A stretch of 64,000 bases of DNA from Planctomycetota bacterium. GTDB lineage: Bacteria; Planctomycetota; Phycisphaerae; Phycisphaerales; UBA1924. Numbering within the stretch: position 1 is the first letter of the stretch; every line of letters starts with the position of its first letter. Below are positions 50,402 through 59,350 of the stretch, piece by piece. The notes under the pieces are model-generated. The model did not search any database. It was not told the DNA's origin and was given only the letters and a program-made list of their open reading frames with translations. The stretch covers positions 87,862-151,861 of the forward strand of contig JACTNA010000003.1 of the NCBI GenBank assembly GCA_014584315.1, read 5' to 3'. Position numbers and translations under genes: made by a program.

Positions 50402-51555
50402 TGCCCATGCTCAAGCGCGACCGCCAATCGGACTCACGCATGAGACGCCATCTGTTCGTCCGCGCCTTCGCCTCGGTCGCGGCTCTCGCCCCGGCGTCTC
50501 ACGCCCAGCGCTCCGCGACTCTTTTCGGTCTCGGCGATCTGCCCGGGGGCGACTTCAACAGCATCGCATCGCGGATGTCCTCCGATGGCCGCGCCGTCAC
50601 AGGCTACAGTCTTTCCGGCGGCGGATTCCCAGGCACATTCGAGGCCTTCCGTTGGACGCAGGACGAGGGCATGATCCCGCTCGGAAAACTCGACGGCGCC
50701 AACGAGTCCTACGGCAACGCGGTCTCTGCAGGTGGCGACTACGTGGTTGGACGTAGCGGAGGTGAAGCCTTCCGCTGGACGGATGGTGTCGGCCTCGAAG
50801 CGCTCGGAAGACTCGATGGTTGGAGTTTTGCTAACGGCGTTTCCAGTGACGGTCGTGTAGTTGTCGGTTTCGGGAGACCTGCAGGAAGCAACGAAGCTTT
50901 CCGCTGGACGCCTGACACCGGCATGGTCGGTCTTGGCTTCCTCCCCGGCGCATCGACGAGCCGAGCGGCCGGCGTCTCCGACGACGGCGCGATCATTGCG
51001 GGCTCCAGCGGTGGCCGCGTCTTTCTATGGCGTGAAGAAACGGGCATGATTGACCTGGGAACACCGGCGGGATGGAACGACGCTTCCGCGGGCTCGCTGT
51101 CCTCTACGGGCGCCGCGATCGTGGGAAGCGGAGACAACGGCCATCTGGCCATCGAAGCCTTTCTTTGGACTGCCGACGAGGGTATGAGGGCGCTCGGCTT
51201 CCTCAGCGAAACCACGAAACTCAGCGGCGCTGGCGGCGTCACGGCGGATGGGCGCTACGTCGTCGGCTTCTCCCACAACGGCGTCAAGGAGGAGGCGTTC
51301 ATCTGGAGCGAGGAGTGGGGCATGCGCTCCATGCGCGAAGTGCTGCTCGACTACGGCGTCGACGCCCAGGCGATGGGCTGGCGACTCTCCATCGCAACCG
51401 GAGTCACCATCGTGGACGACACGCTCGTCATCGTCGGCACCGGCCTGAGCGGCACCCTCCAGCAGGAAGCCTGGATGGCCCATATCCCCATCCCCGCACC
51501 CGCCTCGCTCGCGCCGCTCGCCCTCGCCGCGGCGGCCATGCGGCGCAGACGCTGA
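50401..51555 (+). CDS. HAF-repeat PEP-CTERM protein, module copy 1
   Basis: 384 residues. It has repeated units of the form 'EAFRWT..GM..LG.LPG' separated by 'GVSxDGxxxxG' (FRWTPDTGMVGLGFLPG; FLWTADEGMRALGFL), the HAF extracellular repeat, which probably forms a beta-propeller. The C-terminus is a PEP-CTERM-type sorting signal (IPAPASLAPLALAAAAM then RRRR). The ATG at 50401 overlaps the upstream stop (TGATG), suggesting coupling. The in-frame ATG at 50440 would give a more compact signal peptide (RRHLFVRAFASVAALAPASHAQ). Close homologue of 62470-63651. It is followed after 12 nt by a conserved 32-codon ORF. Confidence 0.87.
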   Translation: MPMLKRDRQSDSRMRRHLFVRAFASVAALAPASHAQRSATLFGLGDLPGGDFNSIASRMSSDGRAVTGYSLSGGGFPGTFEAFRWTQDEGMIPLGKLDGANESYGNAVSAGGDYVVGRSGGEAFRWTDGVGLEALGRLDGWSFANGVSSDGRVVVGFGRPAGSNEAFRWTPDTGMVGLGFLPGASTSRAAGVSDDGAIIAGSSGGRVFLWREETGMIDLGTPAGWNDASAGSLSSTGAAIVGSGDNGHLAIEAFLWTADEGMRALGFLSETTKLSGAGGVTADGRYVVGFSHNGVKEEAFIWSEEWGMRSMREVLLDYGVDAQAMGWRLSIATGVTIVDDTLVIVGTGLSGTLQQEAWMAHIPIPAPASLAPLALAAAAMRRRR

Positions 51556-51567
51556 AAGGAGGCCGGC

Positions 51568-51666
51568 ATGGCTCGCGGCAGCCATACACAGACCGGCTTC
51601 GACGACATCGCCACGTCGAGTTGCTCCACGGACGTGGTCAGCGTGCTGCCCGTCGATCGCGCCTGA
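51568..51666 (+). CDS. Conserved 32-residue peptide, module copy 1
   Basis: ATG at 51568 behind AAAGGAGG at 5-6 nt. It encodes a 32-residue Ser/Thr-rich peptide (starts MARGSHTQTGFDDIA, contains one Cys, ends VLPVDRA). The same ORF with the same spacing and Shine-Dalgarno follows the HAF gene of copy 2 (63663-63761). The nine base differences between copies include four synonymous ones, and length, start and stop are preserved, consistent with translation. No hydrophobic segment is present. It could be a small secreted or regulatory peptide, or the N-terminal remnant of a larger gene. No modifying enzyme is adjacent. Confidence 0.55.
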   Translation: MARGSHTQTGFDDIATSSCSTDVVSVLPVDRA

Positions 51667-51730
51667 TACGGAGTCGTTCCGCGATCGTCGCGCTGCGCCT
51701 TCGAGGCGGAGTTGTCGACGGGGTGGATAC

Positions 51731-51751
51731 GCACAGGCGAGACGCCTGTGC
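51731..51751. repeat. REP-like palindrome GCACAGGCG-AGA-CGCCTGTGC
   Basis: A perfect 9-bp stem with a 3-nt loop, framed by GGTGG and CCACC-like flanks, in the 142-bp gap between module copy 1 and the YpdA-like gene. It resembles the interspersed GCACAGGCG palindromes that I recall as common in planctomycetes and related bacteria. Confidence 0.6.
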
Positions 51752-51808
51752 CACCGCTGCTCGCGGGCGGAGTGACCGGCGTCCGTGGGGTGTCGCTATT
51801 CTCTGCCC

Positions 51809-52933
51809 ATGCACGAGACGGACGTGCTCATCGTCGGCGCGGGGCCGATCGGGCTGGAGGTGGCGGCGGGGCTGAAGCGCGCGGGCGTGGAGTACGTGCA
51901 GATCGAGGCGGGGCAGGTCGGGGCGACCTTCGGGTGGTGGGCGCCGCAGACGCGGTTCTTCTCCAGCCCCGAGCGGCTCGCCATCTGCGGCGTGCCGATC
52001 CCGAGCGTCGATCAGGGCAAGATCACGGGCGAGGAGTACCGGGCGTACCTGCGCGAGATCGTGCGGCAGTTCGGGCTGGAGGTGCGGCGGTACCGGCGGG
52101 TCGTGGGCGCGCGCCGGGAGGGCGATGCGTTCGTGGTGCGCGTCGAGCGGAGCAGGCATGGTGTCGGAGGGATGGAGGAGGCGGGCCGGGATGCACACGG
52201 CCCGCAAGGCACCGCCCCGGGTCAGAGCGGCCCGGCCGCGGCTTCGGGGGGCGAGGAGTATCGCGCGCAGCGGGTGGTGCTGGCGATCGGGAACATGCAC
52301 CGGCCCCGGATGCTGGGCGTGGCGGGCGAGGGGCTGGCGCACGTGAGCCACTACTTCGAGGGGCCGCACACGTACTTCGGGACGCGGGTGCTGATCGTGG
52401 GCGGGAAGAACTCGGCGGTGGAGGCCGCGCTGCGGTGCTGGCGCGCGGGCGCGCGCGTCACGGTCTCCTACCGGGGCGAGCGGTTCGACGAGCAGCGGGT
52501 GAAATACTGGCTCCGCCCGGAGATCGAGTGGCTGATCGAGAGGGGCGAGATCGGGTGGCTGCCGCGGACGGTGGTGCGGGAGATCCGCGAGGGGTCGGTC
52601 GTGCTGGGCGAGGCGAGCGGTCGGGGGGGGGCGACGGAGGTCGAGACGGACTTCGTGCTGCTGATGACGGGGTACGTGCAGGACCCGCGGCTGTTCGGGG
52701 CGTTCGGGGTCGCGCTGGAGGGGCCGGAGCGTCGGCCGGCGCACGACGCGCGGACGATGGAGACGAACGTGCCGGGGGTGTACGTGGCGGGGACGGCGTG
52801 CGGGGGCTCGCAGGAACGGACCCGGTACTTCATCGAGAACACGCACGTCCACGCGGACCGCATCGTTCGGGCGATCACGGGCGCGGGCGGGGCGGCGCAG
52901 GCGCCGGAGTTCGGCACGCTGGAGGAGTCCTGA
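51809..52933 (+). CDS. YpdA-like FAD/NAD(P)-dependent oxidoreductase
   Basis: A 374-residue flavoprotein. The FAD-binding Rossmann motif is at the N-terminus (TDVLIVGAGPIGLEVAAGLKRAG) and the NAD(P) motif is VLIVGGKNSAVEAALRCWRAGARV. It ends with VPGVYVAGTACGGSQERTRYFIENTHVHADRI, the pattern of the YpdA/putative bacillithiol disulfide reductase group. There is no CxxC, as in that family. A Gly/Ala-rich insertion of about 35 residues (GVGGMEEAGRDAHGPQGTAPG) separates strands in the middle and is unusual. The start at 51809 follows TATTCT by 6 nt. It may reduce a low-molecular-weight thiol disulfide; bacillithiol genes are not seen here. Confidence 0.86.
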   Translation: MHETDVLIVGAGPIGLEVAAGLKRAGVEYVQIEAGQVGATFGWWAPQTRFFSSPERLAICGVPIPSVDQGKITGEEYRAYLREIVRQFGLEVRRYRRVVGARREGDAFVVRVERSRHGVGGMEEAGRDAHGPQGTAPGQSGPAAASGGEEYRAQRVVLAIGNMHRPRMLGVAGEGLAHVSHYFEGPHTYFGTRVLIVGGKNSAVEAALRCWRAGARVTVSYRGERFDEQRVKYWLRPEIEWLIERGEIGWLPRTVVREIREGSVVLGEASGRGGATEVETDFVLLMTGYVQDPRLFGAFGVALEGPERRPAHDARTMETNVPGVYVAGTACGGSQERTRYFIENTHVHADRIVRAITGAGGAAQAPEFGTLEES

Positions 52934-52951
52934 GGGCGGTGGCGGGTCGTG

Positions 52952-55141
52952 TCAGGCCTGGCCCGAGGCCGCGAGCGTGTCGTTCATGAGGGTTCGGAAG
53001 GTGCCGAGGGCGGCGGGCGAGTCCGGGGGCGCGTCCGGGGGGGGGACGAGCTGGGTGTACGAGCCGTCGGGGTTGAGCGACCACGCGCGTCGGCGGTCGG
53101 CGAGCATGACCTCGCGGATGCGGTCGAGTCGAGCGCGGGCGTCGGCGTCGCGCACGGGGATGACGGCCTCGACGCGGTTGTTGAGGTTCCGGTACATCCA
53201 GTCGGCGGACCCGATGTACCAGTCGCCTTCGAGCGGGTTGTCTCGTGCGTTGGCGAAGTGGAAGACGCGCGAGTGCTCGAGGAACCGTCCGACGACAGAG
53301 AGGACGCGGACGTTGTCGGACAGCCCGGGGACGCCGGGCCGGAGGCAGCAGAAGCCGCGGACGACGAGATCGACCCGGACGCCGGCGCTCGAGGCTTCGT
53401 AGATGAGTTCGGTGATCTTGCGGTCTTCGAGGGAGTTGACCTTGGCGAAGATGCGCGCGGGCAGGCCGCGTCGGGCGTTCTCGGTCTCGCGTCGGATGAG
53501 TTCGGAGAACTGCCGGCGGAGGTTGGCGGGCGCGATGAGGAGTTCGTTGTAGTCGGTCTGCTGGCTGCGGCCGGTGAGGAGGTTGAAGAGGGCGACGACG
53601 TCGTCGGTGATGCGCGGGTTGGAGGTGAGCAGGCCGATGTCGGTGTAGAGTTGCGCGGTGTGGGGGTTGTAGTTGCCGGTGCCGAGGTGGGCGTAGGCGC
53701 GCAGGCCGCCGCTCTCGCGTCGGACGACGAGCGAGCACTTGCAATGGGTCTTGAGGCCGACGACGCCGTAGGCGACGTGGACGCCGTGCTTCTCGAGTTG
53801 GCGCGCGAAGCGGAGGTTTTTCTGCTCGTCGAAGCGGGCGCGGAGTTCGACGAGGCAGGCGACCTGCTTGCCGCTCTCGGCGGCGCGGATGAGGGAGGCG
53901 ACGAAGGGGGAGTCGCGGCTGGTGCGGTAGATGGTCTGCTTGATGGCGAGGACGTCGGGGTCTCGCGCGGCGGCGGCGATGAAGCGCTCGACCGAGGCCT
54001 TGAAGGACTCGTAGGGGTGGTGGAGCAGGACGTCGCGCTCGCGCACGATGGCGAAGAGGTCGGAGTCGGAGGCCGAGGCGTGCGCGATCGCGGGCGGGAC
54101 CGCCGGGATCCACGGCTCGAACTTGAGATGCGGGAGTGCGAGATCGGCGAGTTGGAAGAGGTCGGCGTATTCGAGGGGTCCGGGGCGGTGGTAGACGTCC
54201 TCGTCGGTCAGGCCGAGTTCGTCGGTGACGAAGGCGAGGACGCCGGGGGAGGGGTCGGGGGCGGTCTCGATGCGGACCGCGCTGGCGAAGCGTCGCATGT
54301 GGAGTTCGGCCTCGACGTGCTCGAGCAGGTCCTCGACCTCGTCGTCCTCGCGCTCGACGGCGGCGTTGCGCGTGAGGCGGAAGGGGGTGACGTCGTGGGT
54401 CTCCATGCCGGGGAAGAGGTCGTCGAGGTTGTTGACGATCAGTTCCTCGAGCGGGAGCAGGCGCAGGGGGGCGTCGGGTGAGACGCTGATCTTCGCGAGG
54501 TCGCCGGGCTGCATGGGCGCGTCCGCGCCGATCGGGATGAACCGGGGCAGGACGTCGGGCACCTTGATGCGCGCGAAGTGGCGTTCGGGGCTGCCGGGCG
54601 CGCAGACGAGGATGCCGAGGTTCTCGGAGAGGTTGGAGATGAAGGGGAACCGGTGGCCCGGATCGACGGCCAGGGGCGTGAGCACCGGGAAGACGTTGGC
54701 CCGGTACCAGGCGTCGATGGAGGTCCGCTCGGCGGCGTCGAGGTCGGCGTAGCGGAGGATGCGGACGCCTTCGGCTTCGAGCGCGGGGCGGAGCGTCCGC
54801 TCCCACAGTTCGGCCTGCGTGCGTTGCAACTCGACCACGCGCTCCCGGACGGCGGCGAGCACCTGGCGGCCGCGCAGGCCGTCGGGGCCGGGGGCGTCGA
54901 TGCCGGCGTGGACGGAGCGCTTCAACTGGCCGACGCGCTTCATGAAGAACTCGTCGAGGTTGTTGGAGAAGATGGCGAGGAACTTGACGCGTTCGAGGAG
55001 GGGGAAGTCGGCGTCGGCGGCCTGGGCGAGCACGCGGCGGTTGAACTCGAGCCACGACAGGTCGCGGTTGAAGAAGTGCGCGGCCTCGGGAGCGGCCTCC
55101 GGCTCGCGGGTCAGCGGGTTGGCTCGGTGCGCTTGCGTCAC
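52952..55141 (-). CDS. ppk1: Polyphosphate kinase 1
   Basis: 729 residues. Makes long-chain polyphosphate from ATP (reversibly). All four domains are present: N domain (FFNRDLSWLEFNRRVLAQA), H domain, and the two C domains with autophosphorylated His H485 in YAHLGTGNYNPHTA. Other signatures are IKQTIYRTSRDSPFVASLIRAAESGKQVACLVELRARFDEQKN and the C-terminal SADWMYRNLNNRVEAVIPV. The GTG at 55141 overlaps the TGA of queD (GTGA), so the two are coupled. In-frame sequence upstream of the GTG belongs to queD in another frame. Confidence 0.95.
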   Translation of the reverse strand: MTQAHRANPLTREPEAAPEAAHFFNRDLSWLEFNRRVLAQAADADFPLLERVKFLAIFSNNLDEFFMKRVGQLKRSVHAGIDAPGPDGLRGRQVLAAVRERVVELQRTQAELWERTLRPALEAEGVRILRYADLDAAERTSIDAWYRANVFPVLTPLAVDPGHRFPFISNLSENLGILVCAPGSPERHFARIKVPDVLPRFIPIGADAPMQPGDLAKISVSPDAPLRLLPLEELIVNNLDDLFPGMETHDVTPFRLTRNAAVEREDDEVEDLLEHVEAELHMRRFASAVRIETAPDPSPGVLAFVTDELGLTDEDVYHRPGPLEYADLFQLADLALPHLKFEPWIPAVPPAIAHASASDSDLFAIVRERDVLLHHPYESFKASVERFIAAAARDPDVLAIKQTIYRTSRDSPFVASLIRAAESGKQVACLVELRARFDEQKNLRFARQLEKHGVHVAYGVVGLKTHCKCSLVVRRESGGLRAYAHLGTGNYNPHTAQLYTDIGLLTSNPRITDDVVALFNLLTGRSQQTDYNELLIAPANLRRQFSELIRRETENARRGLPARIFAKVNSLEDRKITELIYEASSAGVRVDLVVRGFCCLRPGVPGLSDNVRVLSVVGRFLEHSRVFHFANARDNPLEGDWYIGSADWMYRNLNNRVEAVIPVRDADARARLDRIREVMLADRRRAWSLNPDGSYTQLVPPPDAPPDSPAALGTFRTLMNDTLAASGQA

Positions 55142-55518
55142 GGCTCGGGACGGTAGGTCGCGGCGCACCCCGGGGCCTCGGTGACGCGCACGGACGAGAC
55201 GCGGGCGCCGCGGGCGAGCGCGGGCGCGAGACGCCGGGCCAGTTCGTCGGCGATGTGCCGGGCGACGAGTTCGGCGGTCGGATTGCGGCGGTCGAACGGG
55301 GGCGCGTCGTGGAGGTTCGCGTTGGCGAAGGGGGCGACGACTTCGCGGAGCGCGGCCTCGACGGCGTGGAAATCGCAGAGCAGCCCGTCGTCGTCCAGCG
55401 TGTCGCCGCGGATCGTGGCCGTCACGCGCCAGTTGTGCCCGTGCAGAGGCTCGCGCACGCCGGCGATCACGATCGCGTGCGCGGCGCAGAACTCGGTCTC
55501 GACGGAGATGGAGTACAT
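55138..55518 (-). CDS. queD: 6-carboxy-5,6,7,8-tetrahydropterin synthase (QueD/PTPS family)
   Basis: A 126-residue zinc enzyme of the queuosine/pterin pathway. Zinc ligands are the histidine in FCAAHAIV and the HGHNW pair. The catalytic cysteine is C11 of FCAAH. The family signature LLCDFHAVEAALREVVAPFANANLHD and the C-terminal SSVRVTEAPGCAATY glutamate region are present. The start at 55518 is the family N-terminus; a TATACT hexamer ends 11 nt upstream. It is followed by ppk1 with a 4-nt overlap. Other que genes are not in the window, so a tetrahydrobiopterin-type role cannot be excluded. Confidence 0.9.
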   Translation of the reverse strand: MYSISVETEFCAAHAIVIAGVREPLHGHNWRVTATIRGDTLDDDGLLCDFHAVEAALREVVAPFANANLHDAPPFDRRNPTAELVARHIADELARRLAPALARGARVSSVRVTEAPGCAATYRPEP

Positions 55519-55653
55519 GGAAGAAGAGGAGTATAGGGAGGGGGGTAGAGGCATCAGGCATCAGGCAAGGGGCAACGGCCGAGAGGTGGAGGCGTCTGTG
55601 GGCGGATCGGTGGGGCGCGTGTAGGCTGTGGATGCCGGGCGATGGGAGGCGCG

Positions 55654-57120
55654 ATGCAGGACGGGCCGTTGATGGTCGGGGTGAGCGGGATGCGAGGGAT
55701 CGTGGGCGCGAGCCTCACGCCGGAGATCGCGGCGCGGTTCGCGGGGGCGTTCGGGTCGTGGCTGGCGCGCGGCGCGGACGGCAGGCCGACGGTCGTCGTC
55801 GGCCGGGACGGGCGCGCGGGGTGCGATCCGATCCACGCGGCGGCCGTCGCGGGCGTGACCGGCGCGGGGTGCGACGTGATCGACCTCGGCGTCGAGATGA
55901 CGCCGACCGTGGGCGTGATGGTGGACGAACTCGAGGCGGCGGGCGGCCTCGTCGTCACCGCCAGCCACAACGGCCGGGAGTGGAACGGCCTGAAGTGCCT
56001 CGTCCCCGAGGGTGAGGGCGTCGCCAAGGGCGTGCGCGCCTGCGCCCCGTCGGCGCGGGCCGCGGCCGAGATCGCGGCGGCCTTCCACGACGGGCGCGTC
56101 GGCTGGCGCGGCTGGGCGCAGGCCGGACGCGTGACGCTCCGGCACGACGCGGGCTGGGACCACGCCTCGCTCGTGCTGCGACGGCTCGGCGACGAACTCG
56201 TCGCGCTGATCCGCGAGCGGCGCTACTCGGTCGTGCTGGACTCGGTGAACGCGGCCGGGGTCGAGGGCGGGCGGCGGCTGCTCGAATCGCTCGGCTGCCG
56301 CGTGACGCACCTGGGCGACGACGAGTCGGGCGTCTTCCCGCACGCGCCGGAGCCGACGCGAGAGAACCTCGGCGCGCTGTGCGACGGCGTGCGCGACGCG
56401 CGTGCGGACGTGGGCTTCGCGCAGGACCCGGACGGCGACCGGCTGGCGATCGTCGACGGCGAAGGGCGGTACATCGGCGAGGAGTGGACGCTGGTGCTGG
56501 CGGCGCGGAGCGTGCTCGAGGCGTGCGATGCGCTCGGGGCGCGCGCGCACGAAGGGCACCGCGGGATCGTGCTGTGCGCGAACCTCTCGACCAGCCGCAT
56601 GATCGACGACCTCGCCCGCGAGCACGGGGCGCGCGTCGTTCGCACGCCCGTCGGCGAGGCGCACGTGGCGGGGGCCATGAAGCGCGAGGGGTCGGAGATC
56701 GGCGGCGAGGGGAACGGCGGCGTGATCTGGCCGGGCGTGACCTGCGTGCGCGACTCGCTGGGCGCGATGGCGCTCGTGCTCGCGCTCATGGCGCGGCACG
56801 GGCGCACGCTCGCGGACCTCGTCGGCGGGATGCCCGCGTACGCGATCGAGAAGCGGAAGGTGGAGATCGCGTCGCGCGGGGCGGCCGCGCCCGTGGTGGA
56901 GAAGGTCGCGGCGTGGGCGGCTTCGGGCGGCGCACGCGTGGACCGGCAGGACGGCGTGCGGGTGGACTGGGACGATTGCCCCCACGCGGGCGGCGGGGCG
57001 GCGTGGGTCCACGTGCGGGCGAGCAACACGGAGCCGATCATGCGGGTGATCGCCGAGGCGCGCACGGGTGACGGCGCGGCCCGGCTGCTGAGCGAGGTCG
57101 AGCGGGCGATCGGGCGGTAG
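55654..57120 (+). CDS. Phosphohexomutase (phosphoglucosamine/phosphomannomutase family)
   Basis: 488 residues of the alpha-D-phosphohexomutase superfamily. The phosphoserine loop is VVTASHNGREWNGLK (S104). The metal loop is DPDGDRLAIVD, the sugar-binding loop is GGEGNGGVIWPG, and the phosphate-binding loop is RASNTEPIMRVIAEA. The opening 'LMVGVSGMRGIVG' resembles archaeal-type GlmM/ManB sequences. It interconverts hexose-6- and hexose-1-phosphates for wall or polysaccharide synthesis; which sugar is not decidable here. GGGAGG 4 nt before the ATG at 55654 favours this start, and the in-frame ATG at 55642 would add four residues. A TAGGCT hexamer is at 55622-55627. Position before glycogen phosphorylase may hint at a phosphoglucomutase-like role. 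Confidence 0.88.
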   Translation: MQDGPLMVGVSGMRGIVGASLTPEIAARFAGAFGSWLARGADGRPTVVVGRDGRAGCDPIHAAAVAGVTGAGCDVIDLGVEMTPTVGVMVDELEAAGGLVVTASHNGREWNGLKCLVPEGEGVAKGVRACAPSARAAAEIAAAFHDGRVGWRGWAQAGRVTLRHDAGWDHASLVLRRLGDELVALIRERRYSVVLDSVNAAGVEGGRRLLESLGCRVTHLGDDESGVFPHAPEPTRENLGALCDGVRDARADVGFAQDPDGDRLAIVDGEGRYIGEEWTLVLAARSVLEACDALGARAHEGHRGIVLCANLSTSRMIDDLAREHGARVVRTPVGEAHVAGAMKREGSEIGGEGNGGVIWPGVTCVRDSLGAMALVLALMARHGRTLADLVGGMPAYAIEKRKVEIASRGAAAPVVEKVAAWAASGGARVDRQDGVRVDWDDCPHAGGGAAWVHVRASNTEPIMRVIAEARTGDGAARLLSEVERAIGR

Positions 57121-57142
57121 AGTCGCGGGTATACTCTGCCCC

Positions 57143-57424
57143 ATGTCGCTCCAGACCCACAAGTTCGAGCCGGGCGCGCGGGTTCGCGTGACGAAGGAAG
57201 TGCCGCGCCAGTCCGGCGCGATGACGGCGACGGTCGAGGGGACGGTGGTGCGCGCCGGGCGGGAGAAGACCGGCTCGTGGTACGCCCACGGCGAGGACAG
57301 GAAACTCTGGCTCGACCGCCTCGTCATCCGCAAGGACGACGGCGAACTGGTCGTCTGTAACCTCGACCGCTCGACGCGCGTCGAGGTCGTGGCGCCGGAG
57401 AGCGGGGCGGCGGGAGCGACCTAG
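57143..57424 (+). CDS. Small conserved-looking beta-rich protein
   Basis: 93 residues, unrecognised. The sequence (KFEPGARVRVTKEVPRQSGAMTATVEGTVVRAGREKTGSWYAHGEDRKLWLDRLVIRKDDGELVVCNLD) suggests a small SH3- or KOW-like beta barrel, often nucleic-acid or metal binding. A TATACT hexamer ends 7 nt before the ATG with no Shine-Dalgarno. It starts 22 nt after the phosphohexomutase and its stop overlaps the convergent glycogen phosphorylase stop by 4 nt. Confidence 0.75.
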   Translation: MSLQTHKFEPGARVRVTKEVPRQSGAMTATVEGTVVRAGREKTGSWYAHGEDRKLWLDRLVIRKDDGELVVCNLDRSTRVEVVAPESGAAGAT

Positions 57425-59133
57425 CGCGCGTACGCCCGCACGGCGTACTCGGCCACCATCCGCTCCGCGGTGAAGTACGACCCGTTCACGGCGATGCAGT
57501 TGAGCATCATCCCCGCCCACGCCTGCTTGTCGCGGTGAAAGAGCGGCGCGACCGCACGCTCCAGTTTGTCGTAGAGATCGGCCGCGTGGCGCGGGTCCAT
57601 GCTCTCGGGGCTTTCGGAGCGGCAGTCGTCCGAGGCCGAGCCGATGGACCAGCCGGTGACGCCCTCGACGCAGCCTTCGAGCCACCAGCCGTCGAGGGTG
57701 GAGAGGCTGGGGACGCCGTTGAGCGCGGCCTTCATGCCGCTGGTGCCGGACGCCTCCATGGGAGGACGCGGGACGTTGAGCCAGACGTCCGCCCCCGCGA
57801 CGAGCGAGTGCGCGAGGGTGAGGTCGTAGCCGTTGACGAAGACGACGGGGACGGAGCCTTCGAGGGTCTTCGCGGCCGCGTGGATGCGCCGGACGATCTC
57901 CTGCCCCGCGCCGTCGTGGGCGTGGGCCTTTCCTGCGAAGACGAGTTGGATGGGGCCGACGCGGTCGGCGATGGCGCGGAGGCGGGCGGGGTCGGCGAGG
58001 GCGAGGGTCGGGCGTTTGTAGTCGGTCATGCGCCGGGCGAAGACGATCGTGAGGGCGTCGGGGTCGAGCGATCGGCCCGTCGCGGAGGCGACCGTCGCGA
58101 GCATTTCGCGCTTCGCCTTCGCGTGCGCGGCGAGGAGGGCATCGGCGGGGATGCGGTGCGCGAGGCGCAGGTCGGCGTTGTGGCGGCGCCAGTTCGGGAC
58201 GTGCTCGTCGAGCAGGGCGGCGACGTGCGGGCCGGTCCATCGGGCCGCGTGGACGCCGTTGGTGACCGATTCGATGCTGTAGCCCGGGAACATGGCGCGC
58301 GAGACTTCGGCGTGGCGGCGCGAGACGGCGTTGGTGAACGCGCTGAGGTTCATGGCGAGGCGCGTGGTGTTGAGTTCGCCCTCGCCGTGGAGGTCGGGCC
58401 GGTGCAGCGCCGGGTGGTCGCCGACGATGCGGCGGACGGTGTCGATGTCGAATCGGTCGTGGCCGGCGGGCAGCGGCGTGTGCGTGGTGAAGACGAACCG
58501 GTCGCGGACCTGGGCGATGGAGGCCGGCCCGAGGGCGTCGTGCGCCGATCCGGCGTGCTCGGTGCGGCGCGCGATGCGGGCGCTGAGGGCTTCGAGCGTG
58601 GCGAAGGAGGCGTGCCCCTCGTTCATGTGGAAGAGGCGTGTGTCGTGGCCGATGGCGCGCAGCATGCGCGGGCCGCCGATGCCGAGGACGACCTCCTGGC
58701 GGATGCGGTGCTGATGGTCGCCTGCGTAGAGGCGCCGCGTGATGATGCGCGCGTCGGGGTCGTTCTCGGGGAGTTCGGCGTCGAGGAAGTAGACGGGGAC
58801 GACATGGCCGCCGACGCCGACCGCGTCGTGTCGCCAGGCGCGGAGCATGACGGGGCGGCCGTCGATGGGGACGACGACGCGCGGGAGCATCTGCCGCAGG
58901 ACGCGCTCCGGCTCCCACGGCTGGGGGATGTCGCGCTGGTTGCCGCCGCTGGGTTCCTGGGTGAAGTAGCCCTCGCGGTAGAGGAGGGTGACGCCGACCA
59001 TCGGGATGCCGAGGTCGGCGGCGGCGCGCATGGTGTCGCCGGCGAGGACGCCGAGGCCGCCGGCGTAGGTGGGGATGCGCGAGTCGATCCCGATCTCGAG
59101 CGAGAGGTAGGCGATGTCAAAGTCGAGGCGCAT
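57421..59133 (-). CDS. glgP: Alpha-glucan (glycogen) phosphorylase, short GlgP type
   Basis: A 570-residue PLP-dependent glycosyltransferase (GT35) that releases glucose 1-phosphate from glycogen. Family features: YLSLEIGIDSRIPTYAGGLGVLAGDTMRAAADLGIPMVGVTLLYREGYFTQ; HMNEGHASFATLE; VTNGVHAARWTGPHV; RRMTDYKRPTLAL; and PLP-binding K468 in EASGTSGMKAALNGVPSLSTLDGWW. It is the short bacterial/archaeal form and lacks the N-terminal allosteric extension of E. coli GlgP. The GGAGCCGAAG before the ATG supports the start. A phosphohexomutase gene 300 bp away could convert glucose 1-phosphate to glucose 6-phosphate. Confidence 0.94.
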   Translation of the reverse strand: MRLDFDIAYLSLEIGIDSRIPTYAGGLGVLAGDTMRAAADLGIPMVGVTLLYREGYFTQEPSGGNQRDIPQPWEPERVLRQMLPRVVVPIDGRPVMLRAWRHDAVGVGGHVVPVYFLDAELPENDPDARIITRRLYAGDHQHRIRQEVVLGIGGPRMLRAIGHDTRLFHMNEGHASFATLEALSARIARRTEHAGSAHDALGPASIAQVRDRFVFTTHTPLPAGHDRFDIDTVRRIVGDHPALHRPDLHGEGELNTTRLAMNLSAFTNAVSRRHAEVSRAMFPGYSIESVTNGVHAARWTGPHVAALLDEHVPNWRRHNADLRLAHRIPADALLAAHAKAKREMLATVASATGRSLDPDALTIVFARRMTDYKRPTLALADPARLRAIADRVGPIQLVFAGKAHAHDGAGQEIVRRIHAAAKTLEGSVPVVFVNGYDLTLAHSLVAGADVWLNVPRPPMEASGTSGMKAALNGVPSLSTLDGWWLEGCVEGVTGWSIGSASDDCRSESPESMDPRHAADLYDKLERAVAPLFHRDKQAWAGMMLNCIAVNGSYFTAERMVAEYAVRAYAR

Positions 59134-59249
59134 CTTCGGCTCCGGTCGGGGTGCGACGGGCGGGGTCCGAACGCAAGCATCGACGATTCCGGACGATCGG
59201 GTAAGCGGCCGGGTGCGTGCGCGGGAGCCGATCGTCCGAGAAGCGCAAG

Positions 59250-59336
59250 CGGTGGGGGCGGGATTCGAACCCGCGAGACCCTGACGGGTCTACCGGTTTT
59301 CAAGACCGGCGCCTTCGACCACTCGGCCACCCCACC
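59250..59336 (-). tRNA. tRNA-Ser (anticodon TGA)
   Basis: An 87-nt cloverleaf with the long variable arm of class II tRNAs. Acceptor stem GGTGGGG pairs with CCCCACC, discriminator G, anticodon arm CCGGTCTTGAAAACCGG with TGA in the loop, variable arm TAGACCCGTCAGGGTCTC, T-arm GCGGG-TTCGAAT-CCCGC. It reads UCA codons. No CCA is encoded. Confidence 0.97.
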
Positions 59337-59350
59337 GGCGGGAAATCGTA

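Noticed and set aside
51568..51666. Lanthipeptide-type precursor
   Set aside because: Ser/Thr-rich with one Cys in copy 1, but the Cys is Phe in copy 2 and no lanthionine synthetase, protease or transporter is adjacent.
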